Notes under the pieces: model-generated
What the model was told of the DNA's origin: nothing
Database searches by the model: none
Seen by the model: the letters and a program-made list of their open reading frames with translations, nothing else
Shown: one piece after another, positions 45,101-52,885 of the stretch
How the letters are laid out: every line of letters begins with the position of its first letter
Position numbering within the stretch: the stretch's first letter is position 1
Translations under genes and position numbers: made by a program
Origin: UBA6136 sp044237765
Lineage (GTDB): Bacteria > Pseudomonadota > Gammaproteobacteria > Methylococcales > Methylococcaceae
Direction of reading: 5' to 3'
Length of the DNA: 64,000 nucleotides
Assembly: GCA_044237765.1 (NCBI GenBank)
Contig: JBIIEQ010000001.1
Location: 1-64,000 of the forward strand

Positions 45101-45713
45101 CACGGTGGGCGCGGACCCATTCCTCGTCGATCATGGCCCGGATGTGAGCGTCTTCGATCAGGTGCAGCTTGTTGACCTCATGCGAAGTGCGAAACCCATC
45201 AAAAAAATGGATGAAGGGGATACGTGAAGCCAGCGTCGCGGCCTGGGCGATCAGGGCAAAGTCGTGAGCTTCCTGAACCGAAGCCGAGGCCAGTTGCGCA
45301 AATCCGGTGTTGCGTACCGCCGCGACGTCGGAGTGATCGCCAAAAATCGATAGGCCCTGGGCGGCCAGTGCCCGAGCGGCGACATGAAAGACCGTCGGCG
45401 TCAATTCACCGGCAATCTTGTACATGTTGGGAATCATCAGCAGCAGGCCCTGCGATGCGGTGAAAGTGGTGGTCAACGCCCCGGTCTGCAAGGCGCCATG
45501 GACCGCACCGGCCGCTCCGCCTTCACTTTGCATTTCCACCACCAGCGGGATTTCACCCCAGAGATTGGTCTTGCCGGCGGCGGCCCATTGGTCGGCCAGT
45601 TCCGCCATGGTGGAGGAGGGCGTGATGGGGTAGATCGCGCAGACTTCGTTGACGCGGTAGGCCGTGTAAGCGACGGCCTCGTTACCGTCGAGTGTGACTG
45701 AAGGTTTATTCAC
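42120..45713 (-). CDS. nifJ: Pyruvate:ferredoxin (flavodoxin) oxidoreductase
   Basis: This 1197-residue single-chain enzyme oxidises pyruvate with CoA to acetyl-CoA and CO2, reducing ferredoxin or flavodoxin. Domains in order: pyruvate-binding domain I (LDGNEAVAYTAYRVNEVCAIYPITPSS), domain II, and the gamma-like domain (FGLGADGTVGANKNSIKI). Next is the two-[4Fe-4S] ferredoxin domain (CIQCGNCSFVCPHSV and CTGCALCTEVCPA). The thiamine diphosphate domain follows, with GACAGCGETPYVRLL, IIGGDGWAYDIGSGGLDHVL and DTEVYSNTGGQ. It looks complete and active. The start is GTG at 45713 with AGGG about 9 nt upstream. It sits 11 nt after the GltD-like gene, so the two are cotranscribed. Confidence 0.97.
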   Translation of the reverse strand: MNKPSVTLDGNEAVAYTAYRVNEVCAIYPITPSSTMAELADQWAAAGKTNLWGEIPLVVEMQSEGGAAGAVHGALQTGALTTTFTASQGLLLMIPNMYKIAGELTPTVFHVAARALAAQGLSIFGDHSDVAAVRNTGFAQLASASVQEAHDFALIAQAATLASRIPFIHFFDGFRTSHEVNKLHLIEDAHIRAMIDEEWVRAHRGRALNPDRPFIRGTAQNPDVYFQGRETVNPFYNQLPTLVESAMARFGELTGRLYRLFEYYGHPEAERVMVIMGSAAHTARQMVRFLENQDEKVGVIQVNLCLPFSAPHFLAALPSSVKALAVMDRCKNPGSIGEPLYSDVLTVLSEAFAEGKLTRVPRIVGGRYGLSSKEFNPAMAKAIFDELKQNAPRNHFTVGILDDVTHTSLDYDAGFDIEPENVVRAIFFGLGADGTVGANKNSIKIIGESTDLYAQGYFVYDSKKSGSRTVSHLRFGPDPIESPYLIAAANFVACHQFGFVEKLDLLANARPGGTFLLNSPYGPDQVWDQLPREVQTGLIEKKLKFYVIDATRVALESGMPGRTNTIMQTCFFALANVLPRDAAIAKIKETIQNTYGKKGEEVVRKNFAAVDQTLATLHEIAVPERVSSAFRQPPVVPAEAPDFVQNVTALMMAGRGDELAVSQLPIDGTYPSGTTRWEKRNIADFVPAWEPDLCIQCGNCSFVCPHSVIRAKFYPETQLSNAPGSFQSAPISARGFPDTRYTLQIYTEDCTGCALCTEVCPAISPNQSGVKAINMKAKPADLTQDREAIRFFESLPVNNRSRVDFSSVRGTQFLEPLFEFSGACAGCGETPYVRLLSQLFGDRLVVANATGCSSIYGGNLPTTPWTKNAEGRGPAWSNSLFEDNAEFGLGYRLAADQHLTLARRLTQEIRGTLKVPALTDEILNAPQLTESEIRRQRERVASLKAELLQREDEAAKELLSVIDHLVRRSIWIIGGDGWAYDIGSGGLDHVLALGRNVNVLVLDTEVYSNTGGQSSKATPLGAVAKFAAAGKTVAKKDLALQAIAYGNVYVARIAMGANPQQTLLAFREAEAYPGPSLILAYSHCIAHGINMQKGLQQQDNAVASGYWPLVRYNPDLRKTDSNPFVLDSPRPRIKFRRYAENELRYKLLSRTHPAQFEHLMNMAQQVVRQKWEIYEEMASRDQHRFHPDAIVGLEQDR

Positions 45714-45724
45714 GGTGCGTCGCC

Positions 45725-47356
45725 CTATTCGGAGATCATTTCAATGGCATGGCAGGGGCATTGCTCGAAGCATACGGCACAGCCGGTACATCGCTCGAAA
45801 TCGAAGCGGTACCGCTTGCCCGGGCCCAGCTTGATGATGGCGTTTTCGGGGCAGGAACCGTAACAGCCGTCGCACTCGAAACAGTTGCCGCAGGAAAAGC
45901 AACGTCGCGCCTCATAGGTCGCTTCGGCTTCGGTCAGCCCGGCGACGACTTCCTTGAAGCCGCAAAGGCGCTGCGCCAAAGCCAACTCATCCTGCTGAAG
46001 CTGATCGGCCTCGGTGAAATACCAGAGGTTCAGCTGATCGTGTCCTACCAAGGGATGTTTGGGGGATGGAACATGGGTGCTGCCCCTGAGCCAGGCATCC
46101 ATGCATCGTGCGGCTTTCTTGCCATGGCCGACGGCTACGGTCACGGTGCGTTCACTGGGCACCATGTCTCCCCCGGCGAAAATGCCGTCATGCCCGGTCA
46201 TCATGTTGTAGTCGACAACCACCGTGCCGTCTTTCTTGAATTCAATGTCCGGAATGGCTTTGAGGAAGTCCGTCTCGGTGTCCTGTCCCAGTGCCAGAAT
46301 GAGTGTGTCCGCCTCCAGGGTTTCGATCTGGCCGGTTGGCTCGGGGTAACCCTGATCGTTGATCGCCATCACCTCGACGGTGATGCTGGACTGGTCAATG
46401 GACTTGATGCTCCGCAACCAGTTGATCTTCACGCCTTCCTCCAGCGCCTCGTCGGCTTCGAAAGGGTGGGCCGGCATGTGGTCGCGGTCGCGTCGGTAGA
46501 TGATCATCGCGTCTTCCGCGCCCAGACGCAGGGCCGTCCGCGCGGTGTCCATGGCCGTATTGCCGCCGCCGTAGACGGCCACGCGTCGTCCCAATAGCGG
46601 CGCCGCGCCGGTGTTGGCCTCCTGGAGGAAGTTCACTGCGTCGAGGATCTTGCCGGCGTCGCGGGCGGGAATGTCCACGCGCCGGCTCAGGTGAGCGCCA
46701 ATCGCGACAAAGACCGCGTCGAAGTTCCCCCGCTGCTTTTCCTCGAGCAGATTTTCGACCTTGTGGTTGAGTCTTATTGTGACGCCCAGCGTCTCGATGC
46801 GGCGAACTTCAGCCATCAGGACATCGCGTGGGAGGCGATAGGCCGGGATGCCGAAATGCATCATGCCGCCAGGAACCGGTCCCGCCTCGTGAATTTCGAC
46901 GGTATGGCCGCGCATGGCCAGGTGATAAGCTGCAGAAAGTCCGCTGGGACCGGCCCCGATGATCAGGATGCGTCGGCCAGTGGGTGGTGCCTCGGGTTGA
47001 AGTTGCCAGCCTTGCTTGAGTGCCTCATCTCCCAGAAACCGTTCGATGGCGTGGATGCTGACAGCGGAGTCGACTTCTGCGCGGTTGCAGTTGCTCTCGC
47101 AGGGGTGGTAACAGACCCGACCATGAACACCCGGCAGCGGATTGTCGCGCACCAGCGTTTGCCAGGCTTTTTCGTGTTGACCCGCTTGAGCGAGCGCCAG
47201 CCAGGCCTGAATGTTTTCACCCGCCGGGCAGGCGTTGTTGCAAGGTGGCAGCAGGTCGACATATTGCGGCCGCCGCTGCCTGAACGGCCCGGTGCCCTCG
47301 CCATGTCGCAACAGGTCGGCCGGGGCTGTGAGATCGCTGTTCTGGACTTCGGTCAT
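45725..47356 (-). CDS. GltD-like NAD(P)H-dependent flavoprotein with C-terminal ferredoxin domain
   Basis: This 543-residue protein resembles the glutamate synthase small subunit and PreT. An N-terminal Fe-S region (CNNACPAGENIQAW and CYHPCESNCNR) leads to an FAD site GAGPSGLSAAYHLAMRG and an NAD(P) site VYGGGNTAMDTARTALRLGA. A C-terminal extension carries two more cluster motifs (CFSCGNCFECDGCYGSCP and CTGCAVCFEQCPCHA). No gltB is near. Next to nifJ it most likely moves electrons between ferredoxin and NAD(P)H; biosynthetic glutamate synthesis is unlikely. The ATG at 47356 matches the family start; the frame upstream overlaps the J-domain gene. Confidence 0.9.
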   Translation of the reverse strand: MTEVQNSDLTAPADLLRHGEGTGPFRQRRPQYVDLLPPCNNACPAGENIQAWLALAQAGQHEKAWQTLVRDNPLPGVHGRVCYHPCESNCNRAEVDSAVSIHAIERFLGDEALKQGWQLQPEAPPTGRRILIIGAGPSGLSAAYHLAMRGHTVEIHEAGPVPGGMMHFGIPAYRLPRDVLMAEVRRIETLGVTIRLNHKVENLLEEKQRGNFDAVFVAIGAHLSRRVDIPARDAGKILDAVNFLQEANTGAAPLLGRRVAVYGGGNTAMDTARTALRLGAEDAMIIYRRDRDHMPAHPFEADEALEEGVKINWLRSIKSIDQSSITVEVMAINDQGYPEPTGQIETLEADTLILALGQDTETDFLKAIPDIEFKKDGTVVVDYNMMTGHDGIFAGGDMVPSERTVTVAVGHGKKAARCMDAWLRGSTHVPSPKHPLVGHDQLNLWYFTEADQLQQDELALAQRLCGFKEVVAGLTEAEATYEARRCFSCGNCFECDGCYGSCPENAIIKLGPGKRYRFDFERCTGCAVCFEQCPCHAIEMISE

Positions 47357-47369
47357 ATTGTCCCGGAAT

Positions 47370-48134
47370 TCAGGCACCGAGGAGCGTGTCCTTGGCCTGG
47401 TTGATTTTGGCAGCCAGGTAATCAGATCCACCTCGGTCGGGGTGGACTTTCTGGATGAGACGGCGATGGGCGGCGATGATGTCTTCCCGCGTTGCCCCCG
47501 GCTGCAGGCCCAGCATTTGCAGCGCCTCAGAATGGTCCAGTGCTGAATCGCCCGAATTGCCATGACTGGCTTGCTCGGACTCGCGCCATCGGTCGCCGTA
47601 TACCCGTTCAATATAGGCGGCTAGCAGTCTAGCCGATTCCGGGTCTTGTTGGGCGTAGCTGCGGTAAAGCGAGGCGAGGTCGGTTAGGGAGAGATTTTTC
47701 AGCGATTTGCCCGCGTGTGAACCCTGCAATATCTCGCCGCTCAGTTCGCCAGTGGCGTGATGAAGGTACATTCGCAGAAAATCTGACTCAACCGTGGAGG
47801 ACCCGGTTGCATCATCTCCTGCTCCCACTTGTCCGGGATTCGTCGATCGTTGCCCTTTATAGCGGTGCCAGTGGGGAAGGTATTGAACGATGAGCGGAAT
47901 CAGGACGGGCAGTATGCGCGTGACGGTGGCGAACAGAGCGGCCAATACGGCCCCAAGCACTGGCACCAAAACACCCAGCCTCCCGGTGAGAGTCAGCAGT
48001 AGCAAGAGCAAAATGCCCAGGGCCATGAGTGACTGCTGGGTTGGACTGTACCGCGCCAGCGGCGTGTTACTTAGAAATCGGCGTATACCCAGCACCGCCA
48101 GCACGACCAAGGCAAACAAGACCAGTTGCGCCAT
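47370..48134 (-). CDS. Membrane-anchored protein with C-terminal J domain
   Basis: This 254-residue protein has two or three hydrophobic segments in the first ~85 residues. A variable middle follows, with LYRSYAQQDPESARLLAAYIERVYGDRW. A C-terminal J domain (about 200-254) carries the HPD motif in LIQKVHPDRGGSDY, needed to stimulate a DnaK-type ATPase. This topology, with the J domain at the end, is shared by the DjlA-like/TerB-like membrane J proteins; no TerB domain is clear. It overlaps the VWA gene by 4 nt and lies 13 nt before the GltD-like gene. Confidence 0.85.
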   Translation of the reverse strand: MAQLVLFALVVLAVLGIRRFLSNTPLARYSPTQQSLMALGILLLLLLTLTGRLGVLVPVLGAVLAALFATVTRILPVLIPLIVQYLPHWHRYKGQRSTNPGQVGAGDDATGSSTVESDFLRMYLHHATGELSGEILQGSHAGKSLKNLSLTDLASLYRSYAQQDPESARLLAAYIERVYGDRWRESEQASHGNSGDSALDHSEALQMLGLQPGATREDIIAAHRRLIQKVHPDRGGSDYLAAKINQAKDTLLGA

Positions 48135-48844
48135 CAGCGTGGGGGAAGTTGGTGAGTGAGTTGCTGCGCCAGCCCGCCCCGATCGCGTCCGAATTGGAGC
48201 ATCGCGGCGTAACCGCCGCTGGCAAAGGCGGCCACGGCGCCGAGAAGATCGGCCAATTGGCGGCCGCTGCCCGCATCGAAGCGGCCATAGGCGCCCCCGC
48301 TCAATTTGGCCAGTTGGCGGAATGTCATTTCGGCATTTGGGTCATGGCCTTCCTGAAAGACAAAGAGGGGCGTATTGAGGACGCCCAGTTTTCCTGCCAA
48401 GTGACCGAGCGCGTCGGGGTTTTCTTCGACACAATCACCTATGTATACGATGGCATGAATGCGTTCCCGACGGGCCTCCTGGAGGGCATGTTCCAGCACG
48501 CGACCAATTTGCGTTAACCCGCCCAGGCAATGGACGCGCTCCATTTTCGCCTTGAGTCCCTTGGCATCATTCAGCCAAGGCGAGGCAAAGAAATTCGCCA
48601 TCCCCTGAAAAAAGCAGAGCTGCATGCTGAGACCGCCCAGGCTGGCGGCTACATCGAACATGGTCGATTGCAGCTGATGGGCCTGTTCCCAGGTGGGTTC
48701 GCGACTGGCTGTGGCATCCAGGGCAAAGATCAGCTTGCCACTAGAACCGGATGGCACCTTTGCTGGTGTTCTGGCGACCTTGTCCAGGAAAGAGGTGATT
48801 TGGACTGATGCACCCGACTTCGGGATTTTTCCAATTTCAGCCAT
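48134..48844 (-). CDS. VWA-domain protein (cytoplasmic)
   Basis: This 236-residue protein has a von Willebrand A-type fold: KLIFALDATASREPTWEQA carries a DxTxS metal-ion (MIDAS) motif. GGLTQIGRVLEHALQEA and IHAIVYIGDCVEENPD match the later strands. No signal peptide or transmembrane helix is seen, so it is probably cytoplasmic. Function is unknown; VWA proteins often act as scaffolds or with AAA+ partners, but none is adjacent. Its stop overlaps the J-protein start as ATGA, and it heads the minus-strand redox run. Confidence 0.82.
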   Translation of the reverse strand: MAEIGKIPKSGASVQITSFLDKVARTPAKVPSGSSGKLIFALDATASREPTWEQAHQLQSTMFDVAASLGGLSMQLCFFQGMANFFASPWLNDAKGLKAKMERVHCLGGLTQIGRVLEHALQEARRERIHAIVYIGDCVEENPDALGHLAGKLGVLNTPLFVFQEGHDPNAEMTFRQLAKLSGGAYGRFDAGSGRQLADLLGAVAAFASGGYAAMLQFGRDRGGLAQQLTHQLPPR

Positions 48845-49145
48845 GCTGTTGACCTTCTAGGGTTGCAGGGAAACATTGTGGATCACAAGCGGATTACGCC
48901 GAGGAACTTACCCCTGATCAAGAGGTCGCAGCTGGGGTCATGTTGAGGCCCCGTTAATAATAAGGATGGCGATGGCAAGAACAAGGCCATGATGCTTCGT
49001 ATTGACTCGGGGAGACAATATGACGGGCAAAAACTTGAGCTGGTTGTGGGTTTGCATTCAAAATGCGACGTGTTAACTTGCACGCGTTTTCAGACCGATA
49101 GCCTGAAACTTAAAATTAAAATAGCTGCATGAAGGAGACAACCCG
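48845..49145. other. Divergent intergenic region (VWA gene / hypothetical gene)
   Basis: About 300 bases between divergent genes must hold promoters for the redox run on the minus strand and for the plus-strand gene at 49146. I found no complete consensus promoter. A small dyad, GCATT-CAA-AATGC, lies near 49054, and an AAGGAG ribosome site (49132-49137) precedes the plus-strand gene. No coding gene or RNA gene is supported. Confidence 0.4.
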
Positions 49146-49583
49146 ATGACTGATACATACAACAACCCGGAACCCGGTAAAGATAGCGAAGCGAAAAACA
49201 TTCTGAGCGCCCTCAAAGGCAACCCCAAGGGTCTCTATGGCCTTATCGGTGGAATTGCCATTGTAACCCTGGGTCTGGCCTTGTTTGGTGGAGATGAAGG
49301 CAAGGTAACCGTAAATACGGTCATCAGCAAAGGCCAGAGCGTAGTGCTTGAGAACCCCAACGGTGGTCTTTCCCATGTCACAGCGGCACCTGGAATGATG
49401 GGAGCTCAGACTGCTGAGGAGGACGTGGAGCAGGATATATGCGTCGCTAATTCGGGCACCCATGCCACTGTTGAGGATGAGCAGGTGACGGGTCTGTTGC
49501 CTTATGTCAAGGTTGCCATCAGCGATGGCCCATGCCAGGGTAAATCCGGCTGGACTTCAAAGGTCAACGTCAAAGGCCAGTAA
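49146..49583 (+). CDS. Single-pass membrane hypothetical protein
   Basis: This 145-residue protein is not recognised. A hydrophilic 28-residue start is followed by one transmembrane helix (GLYGLIGGIAIVTLGLALFG). A small beta-rich domain follows (VTVNTVISKGQSVVLENPNG, and GLLPYVKVAISDGPCQGKSGW) with two cysteines that could pair in the periplasm. It has a good AAGGAG ribosome site and a strong terminator, so it is a genuine stand-alone gene. Confidence 0.75.
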   Translation: MTDTYNNPEPGKDSEAKNILSALKGNPKGLYGLIGGIAIVTLGLALFGGDEGKVTVNTVISKGQSVVLENPNGGLSHVTAAPGMMGAQTAEEDVEQDICVANSGTHATVEDEQVTGLLPYVKVAISDGPCQGKSGWTSKVNVKGQ

Positions 49584-49598
49584 CCCATACTCGCATTC

Positions 49599-49637
49599 GA
49601 CGCAAAAAAGCCCGGCTGGTCCGGGCTTTTTTGCGTC
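49599..49637. terminator. Bidirectional rho-independent terminator
   Basis: GACGCAAAAAAGCCCGG (49599-49615) and its exact reverse complement (49621-49637) flank the loop CTGGT. The built-in A and T tracts make it work in both directions, between the converging hypothetical gene and ybbP. Confidence 0.9.
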
Positions 49638-49685
49638 TGGATCAAGGCGGTGGACCGCCCAAAACCTTTCTGTTTCATATTTCGT

Positions 49686-52172
49686 TCAAAGCCCGCGCAA
49701 TACCCGCATCGGACTCATTTGGGTGACGCGGCGGGTGTTCCAGTAACCTGCCCAGCCAATGACGAGCGCCGAAAGCATTGGCACGAAGAGCCAGTACTCG
49801 CCGTGGAGTTGAAACGGCAGGTCCAGCACTTTCCTGTACACGATCCAGACGATGATTTCCGCGATCACCACTGAAAGCAGGCCTGCCAGCAGCCCCAGCG
49901 CTGAAAACTCGACCCATTGCGAGATACGGAGCAGGCGACTGCGAGCGCCCATGGATCGCATCAGGGTGTCTTCATGGATGCGTTCATCAAGGGTGGACCT
50001 GACCGTCGCGAACAGCACGGTGAACCCCGCCGCCAACGCCAGCGCCAGGATGAACTCGATGGCCAGCGAAAGTTGCTGAAGAATGGCCTGAAACTGCCCC
50101 AGTAGTTTGCCGACATCCAGCAGGGTCATGCCTGGAAAGGCCTTCGCCATGCGCGTCAACACGGGTTTTTGTTCCGGCGCAAGATAAAAGCTGTTGAGCC
50201 AGGTGTGGGGATAAGCGTCCAGCGCGCCCGGCGAGAAGATCATGTAGAAATTGGGCGTCATTCGATCCCATTGGACGGTTCTCAGACTGCCGACGCGGGC
50301 CTCAAGGGATTGTCCGCCGATGTTGAAGCGCAGCTGGTCGCCGAGCTTGACGCCCAGACGCTCCGCCAGGTCTCGCTCCATTGACACACCGGCTCCGGCG
50401 GCGGGATTCGGCCATTGGCCGGCGACAATGCGGTTATCTGGAGGCAACGTATCGCTCCAGGTCAGGCTGAGCTCTCGGTTGATGGCACCCTCCGCCCGGG
50501 CATCCTTGCCGGCGCGAGTCATGACGTCCTGGCCGTTGATAGACATCAGCCGCCCGCGAACGATCGGATAGATATCACTCCCGCGAATGTTGCCCTGCTT
50601 CAGAAAGTCCCGAAATGGCGCCAGGTCGGCATCGAAGAGATTCAGGGCGAAATGGTTGGGTGCGTCGGCAGGCAGTTGTTGCTGCCATTGGCCGATTAGT
50701 TCGGTGCGCACCAGCAGGATGATCTGCATTGCGACCAGCGTGATGCTGAACGCCAGAATCTGGGTAACGCCCAGCTGCGGGCGTCGGGTGAGTTGCTTCA
50801 GACCGATACGAGCCGGTAATGGCACATGCGGAATCAGTCGTTGCCCAAGATTCAGCAAGGCATATCCCATGGCAGCAAACAACAGAACCAGAACGCTGCT
50901 CACGCCAATGACCGATAGCGTGGTTTTCCAGTCTTCGGTGTACCGCCACATGAGCAGGCTCAAGGTCATCAAGCCCAAGCCGTAAACGAGTCGGGCGCTG
51001 GAAGGCATCGGTTCGAGATCGCGCCGGAGCACCCGCAGAGGCGGTAAACGTCTCAGCCGCAATACGGGTGGCAGCGAAAAGCCGGCCAGAATCAGGAAGC
51101 CTAGTCCGCCACCCAGCAGCCAGGAGGCCAGGCCGGGTTCAACCAGTCCCTGTGGCAGCAGCGGCCTGACCAAGTGCACGACACCGGCCTGCAGACCCCA
51201 CCCCGCCAAAATGCCGATGGGTATGACCAGCAGGCCAACGATTAGAAACTGGAGGCAGGCTATCAGCAGGACGTCCCGCTCGCTTGCTCCCAGGCATTTG
51301 AGCATCGCGGTCAGATCGTAATGGCGCTCGGTGAAGCGTCTTGCACTCATCGCAATGGCGACTCCGGCAATCAGGACCACGGCAATGCTGGCCAGGCCGA
51401 GATAGCGTTCCGCCCGCTCCATGGCCTTGCCCAGTTCCGGCCGGTCCTCATGAATGTCGGTGATATGTTGCCCGGGCTGCAGCTGGGGCTTCAGCCAGCG
51501 TTTCAGCTTGAGCAACTCGGCATCGGGTCCGCTGAACAGTGAGTAATAATGCACATGGCTGCCGGGCTGAACGACTCGAGTCGCCTCCAGATCCGCCTGA
51601 TTGATGATCACCCGGGGCGAAAGGCTGTAGAGTTCACCCCGGCGGTCAGGCTCGTAGGCGATGAGGCGCGTGATCTTCAGCGGTTTTTCGCCGACCGTCA
51701 GGGTGTCACCCATAGCCAGCTTCAGGGCCGAGAGGATATGCGGCTCCAACCAGGCCTCGCCCGTAGCGGGGACATCATTGATCTCCAGTGCTTCGCCGCC
51801 GGGTTGCTTCGTGATTTTGAGGTGACCGCGCAATGGGTAGCCTTTGGGGACCGCCTTGACGCCGACCAGTAGCAGTTCCTCGTTCTCGACCAGAACGGTG
51901 GAGAACTCGGTCGTGACCGCCGATTCCAGACCCCGTGCCTGAGCCTCTGCCGCCCAGGCTTGGGCGGGCGGAAGGTGGCCATTGATGGAGAGGTCCGCAC
52001 CAAGAAACGCCGCAGCCTGCAGATTCATGCTTCGATGCAATCGATCGCCCAGCATGTGCACGGCCGTTGCGGCAGCGACCGCGATCAGCAGGGCGGCGGC
52101 CAGCAGGCTCAGTTCCCCGCTGCGCCAGTCGCGCGATACCAGTCTCAGCGCCAGTCCGCCTAACCGATTCAT
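49686..52172 (-). CDS. ybbP: FtsX-like ABC transporter permease (YbbP type)
   Basis: This 828-residue permease has an N-terminal transmembrane helix, a large periplasmic part, and two FtsX-type blocks of three to four helices (about 255-400 and 700-825). GVAIAMSARRFTERHYDLTAMLKCLGAS and EDTLMRSMGARSRLLRISQWVEFSALG are typical. With YbbA it forms a MacB-like mechanotransducing ABC complex rather than a classical transporter. The role in E. coli is unresolved; extraction of lipids or envelope maintenance is proposed. Its start overlaps the ybbA stop as ATGA. Confidence 0.92.
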   Translation of the reverse strand: MNRLGGLALRLVSRDWRSGELSLLAAALLIAVAAATAVHMLGDRLHRSMNLQAAAFLGADLSINGHLPPAQAWAAEAQARGLESAVTTEFSTVLVENEELLLVGVKAVPKGYPLRGHLKITKQPGGEALEINDVPATGEAWLEPHILSALKLAMGDTLTVGEKPLKITRLIAYEPDRRGELYSLSPRVIINQADLEATRVVQPGSHVHYYSLFSGPDAELLKLKRWLKPQLQPGQHITDIHEDRPELGKAMERAERYLGLASIAVVLIAGVAIAMSARRFTERHYDLTAMLKCLGASERDVLLIACLQFLIVGLLVIPIGILAGWGLQAGVVHLVRPLLPQGLVEPGLASWLLGGGLGFLILAGFSLPPVLRLRRLPPLRVLRRDLEPMPSSARLVYGLGLMTLSLLMWRYTEDWKTTLSVIGVSSVLVLLFAAMGYALLNLGQRLIPHVPLPARIGLKQLTRRPQLGVTQILAFSITLVAMQIILLVRTELIGQWQQQLPADAPNHFALNLFDADLAPFRDFLKQGNIRGSDIYPIVRGRLMSINGQDVMTRAGKDARAEGAINRELSLTWSDTLPPDNRIVAGQWPNPAAGAGVSMERDLAERLGVKLGDQLRFNIGGQSLEARVGSLRTVQWDRMTPNFYMIFSPGALDAYPHTWLNSFYLAPEQKPVLTRMAKAFPGMTLLDVGKLLGQFQAILQQLSLAIEFILALALAAGFTVLFATVRSTLDERIHEDTLMRSMGARSRLLRISQWVEFSALGLLAGLLSVVIAEIIVWIVYRKVLDLPFQLHGEYWLFVPMLSALVIGWAGYWNTRRVTQMSPMRVLRGL

Positions 52173-52885
52173 GCCGAGTCACCCGACATCAAACGACCGC
52201 CATCCAGTTGCAGTGTGCGGTCGCAACGCGCGGCCAGGGCCGGGTCATGGGTGACGAGTACTAACGTGGTGCGCTGCTCTCGATTGAGCTGAAAAAGCAG
52301 GTCAATGATGGTCTGGCCGGTCTTTTTGTCGAGATTGCCGGTCGGTTCGTCGGCAAAGAGAATGGCCGGCTGCGTGACAAAGGCCCTGGCTAGGGCAACT
52401 CGCTGTTGTTCGCCTCCCGAAAGCTGGCGGGGGGTATGGTGGATGCGCTCACGCAATTGCACCTGATCAAGCATGATCATGGCGCGGCGCCTGGCATCCC
52501 TGGTACCGTTGAGCTCCAGCGGCAACATGACGTTTTCCAGCGCATTGAGGTGCGGGATCAGCTGGAACGACTGGAAAACAAAGCCGACGTGCTGTCCGCG
52601 AATGCGGGCACGGCCATCCTCGTCAAAGTCTGTCAGGCATTCGCCAGCCACCCAGATTCGGCCTTCCGAGGGCAGATCCAGTCCGGCCAGAAGGCCCAGC
52701 AGCGTTGACTTGCCGGAACCTGAAGCGCCCACAATGGCGACGGTTTCGGCAGGTTTGATCGCCAGATTGACTGCTGTCAATATATCGAGTCGCCCCTCGG
52801 CGGAGGCGACATGCTTGCCGATGCGCTCGGCTTTGATCACGGGGTGAGCATTAGGGCCCGAACTATCTGTAGGAGTGTCTGACAT
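52169..52885 (-). CDS. ybbA: ABC transporter ATP-binding protein (YbbA type)
   Basis: This 238-residue ATPase carries Walker A VGASGSGKST, Q-loop FVFQSFQL, signature LSGGEQQRVALARA, Walker B ILFADEPTGNLD and H-loop LVTHDP. It belongs to the MacB/LolD group, which power FtsX-like permeases, here YbbP immediately downstream. The ATG at 52885 is preferred over an in-frame TTG at 52936 that lies deep inside divergent tesA. No ribosome site is evident. Its start codon overlaps that of divergent tesA. Confidence 0.93.
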   Translation of the reverse strand: MSDTPTDSSGPNAHPVIKAERIGKHVASAEGRLDILTAVNLAIKPAETVAIVGASGSGKSTLLGLLAGLDLPSEGRIWVAGECLTDFDEDGRARIRGQHVGFVFQSFQLIPHLNALENVMLPLELNGTRDARRRAMIMLDQVQLRERIHHTPRQLSGGEQQRVALARAFVTQPAILFADEPTGNLDKKTGQTIIDLLFQLNREQRTTLVLVTHDPALAARCDRTLQLDGGRLMSGDSA

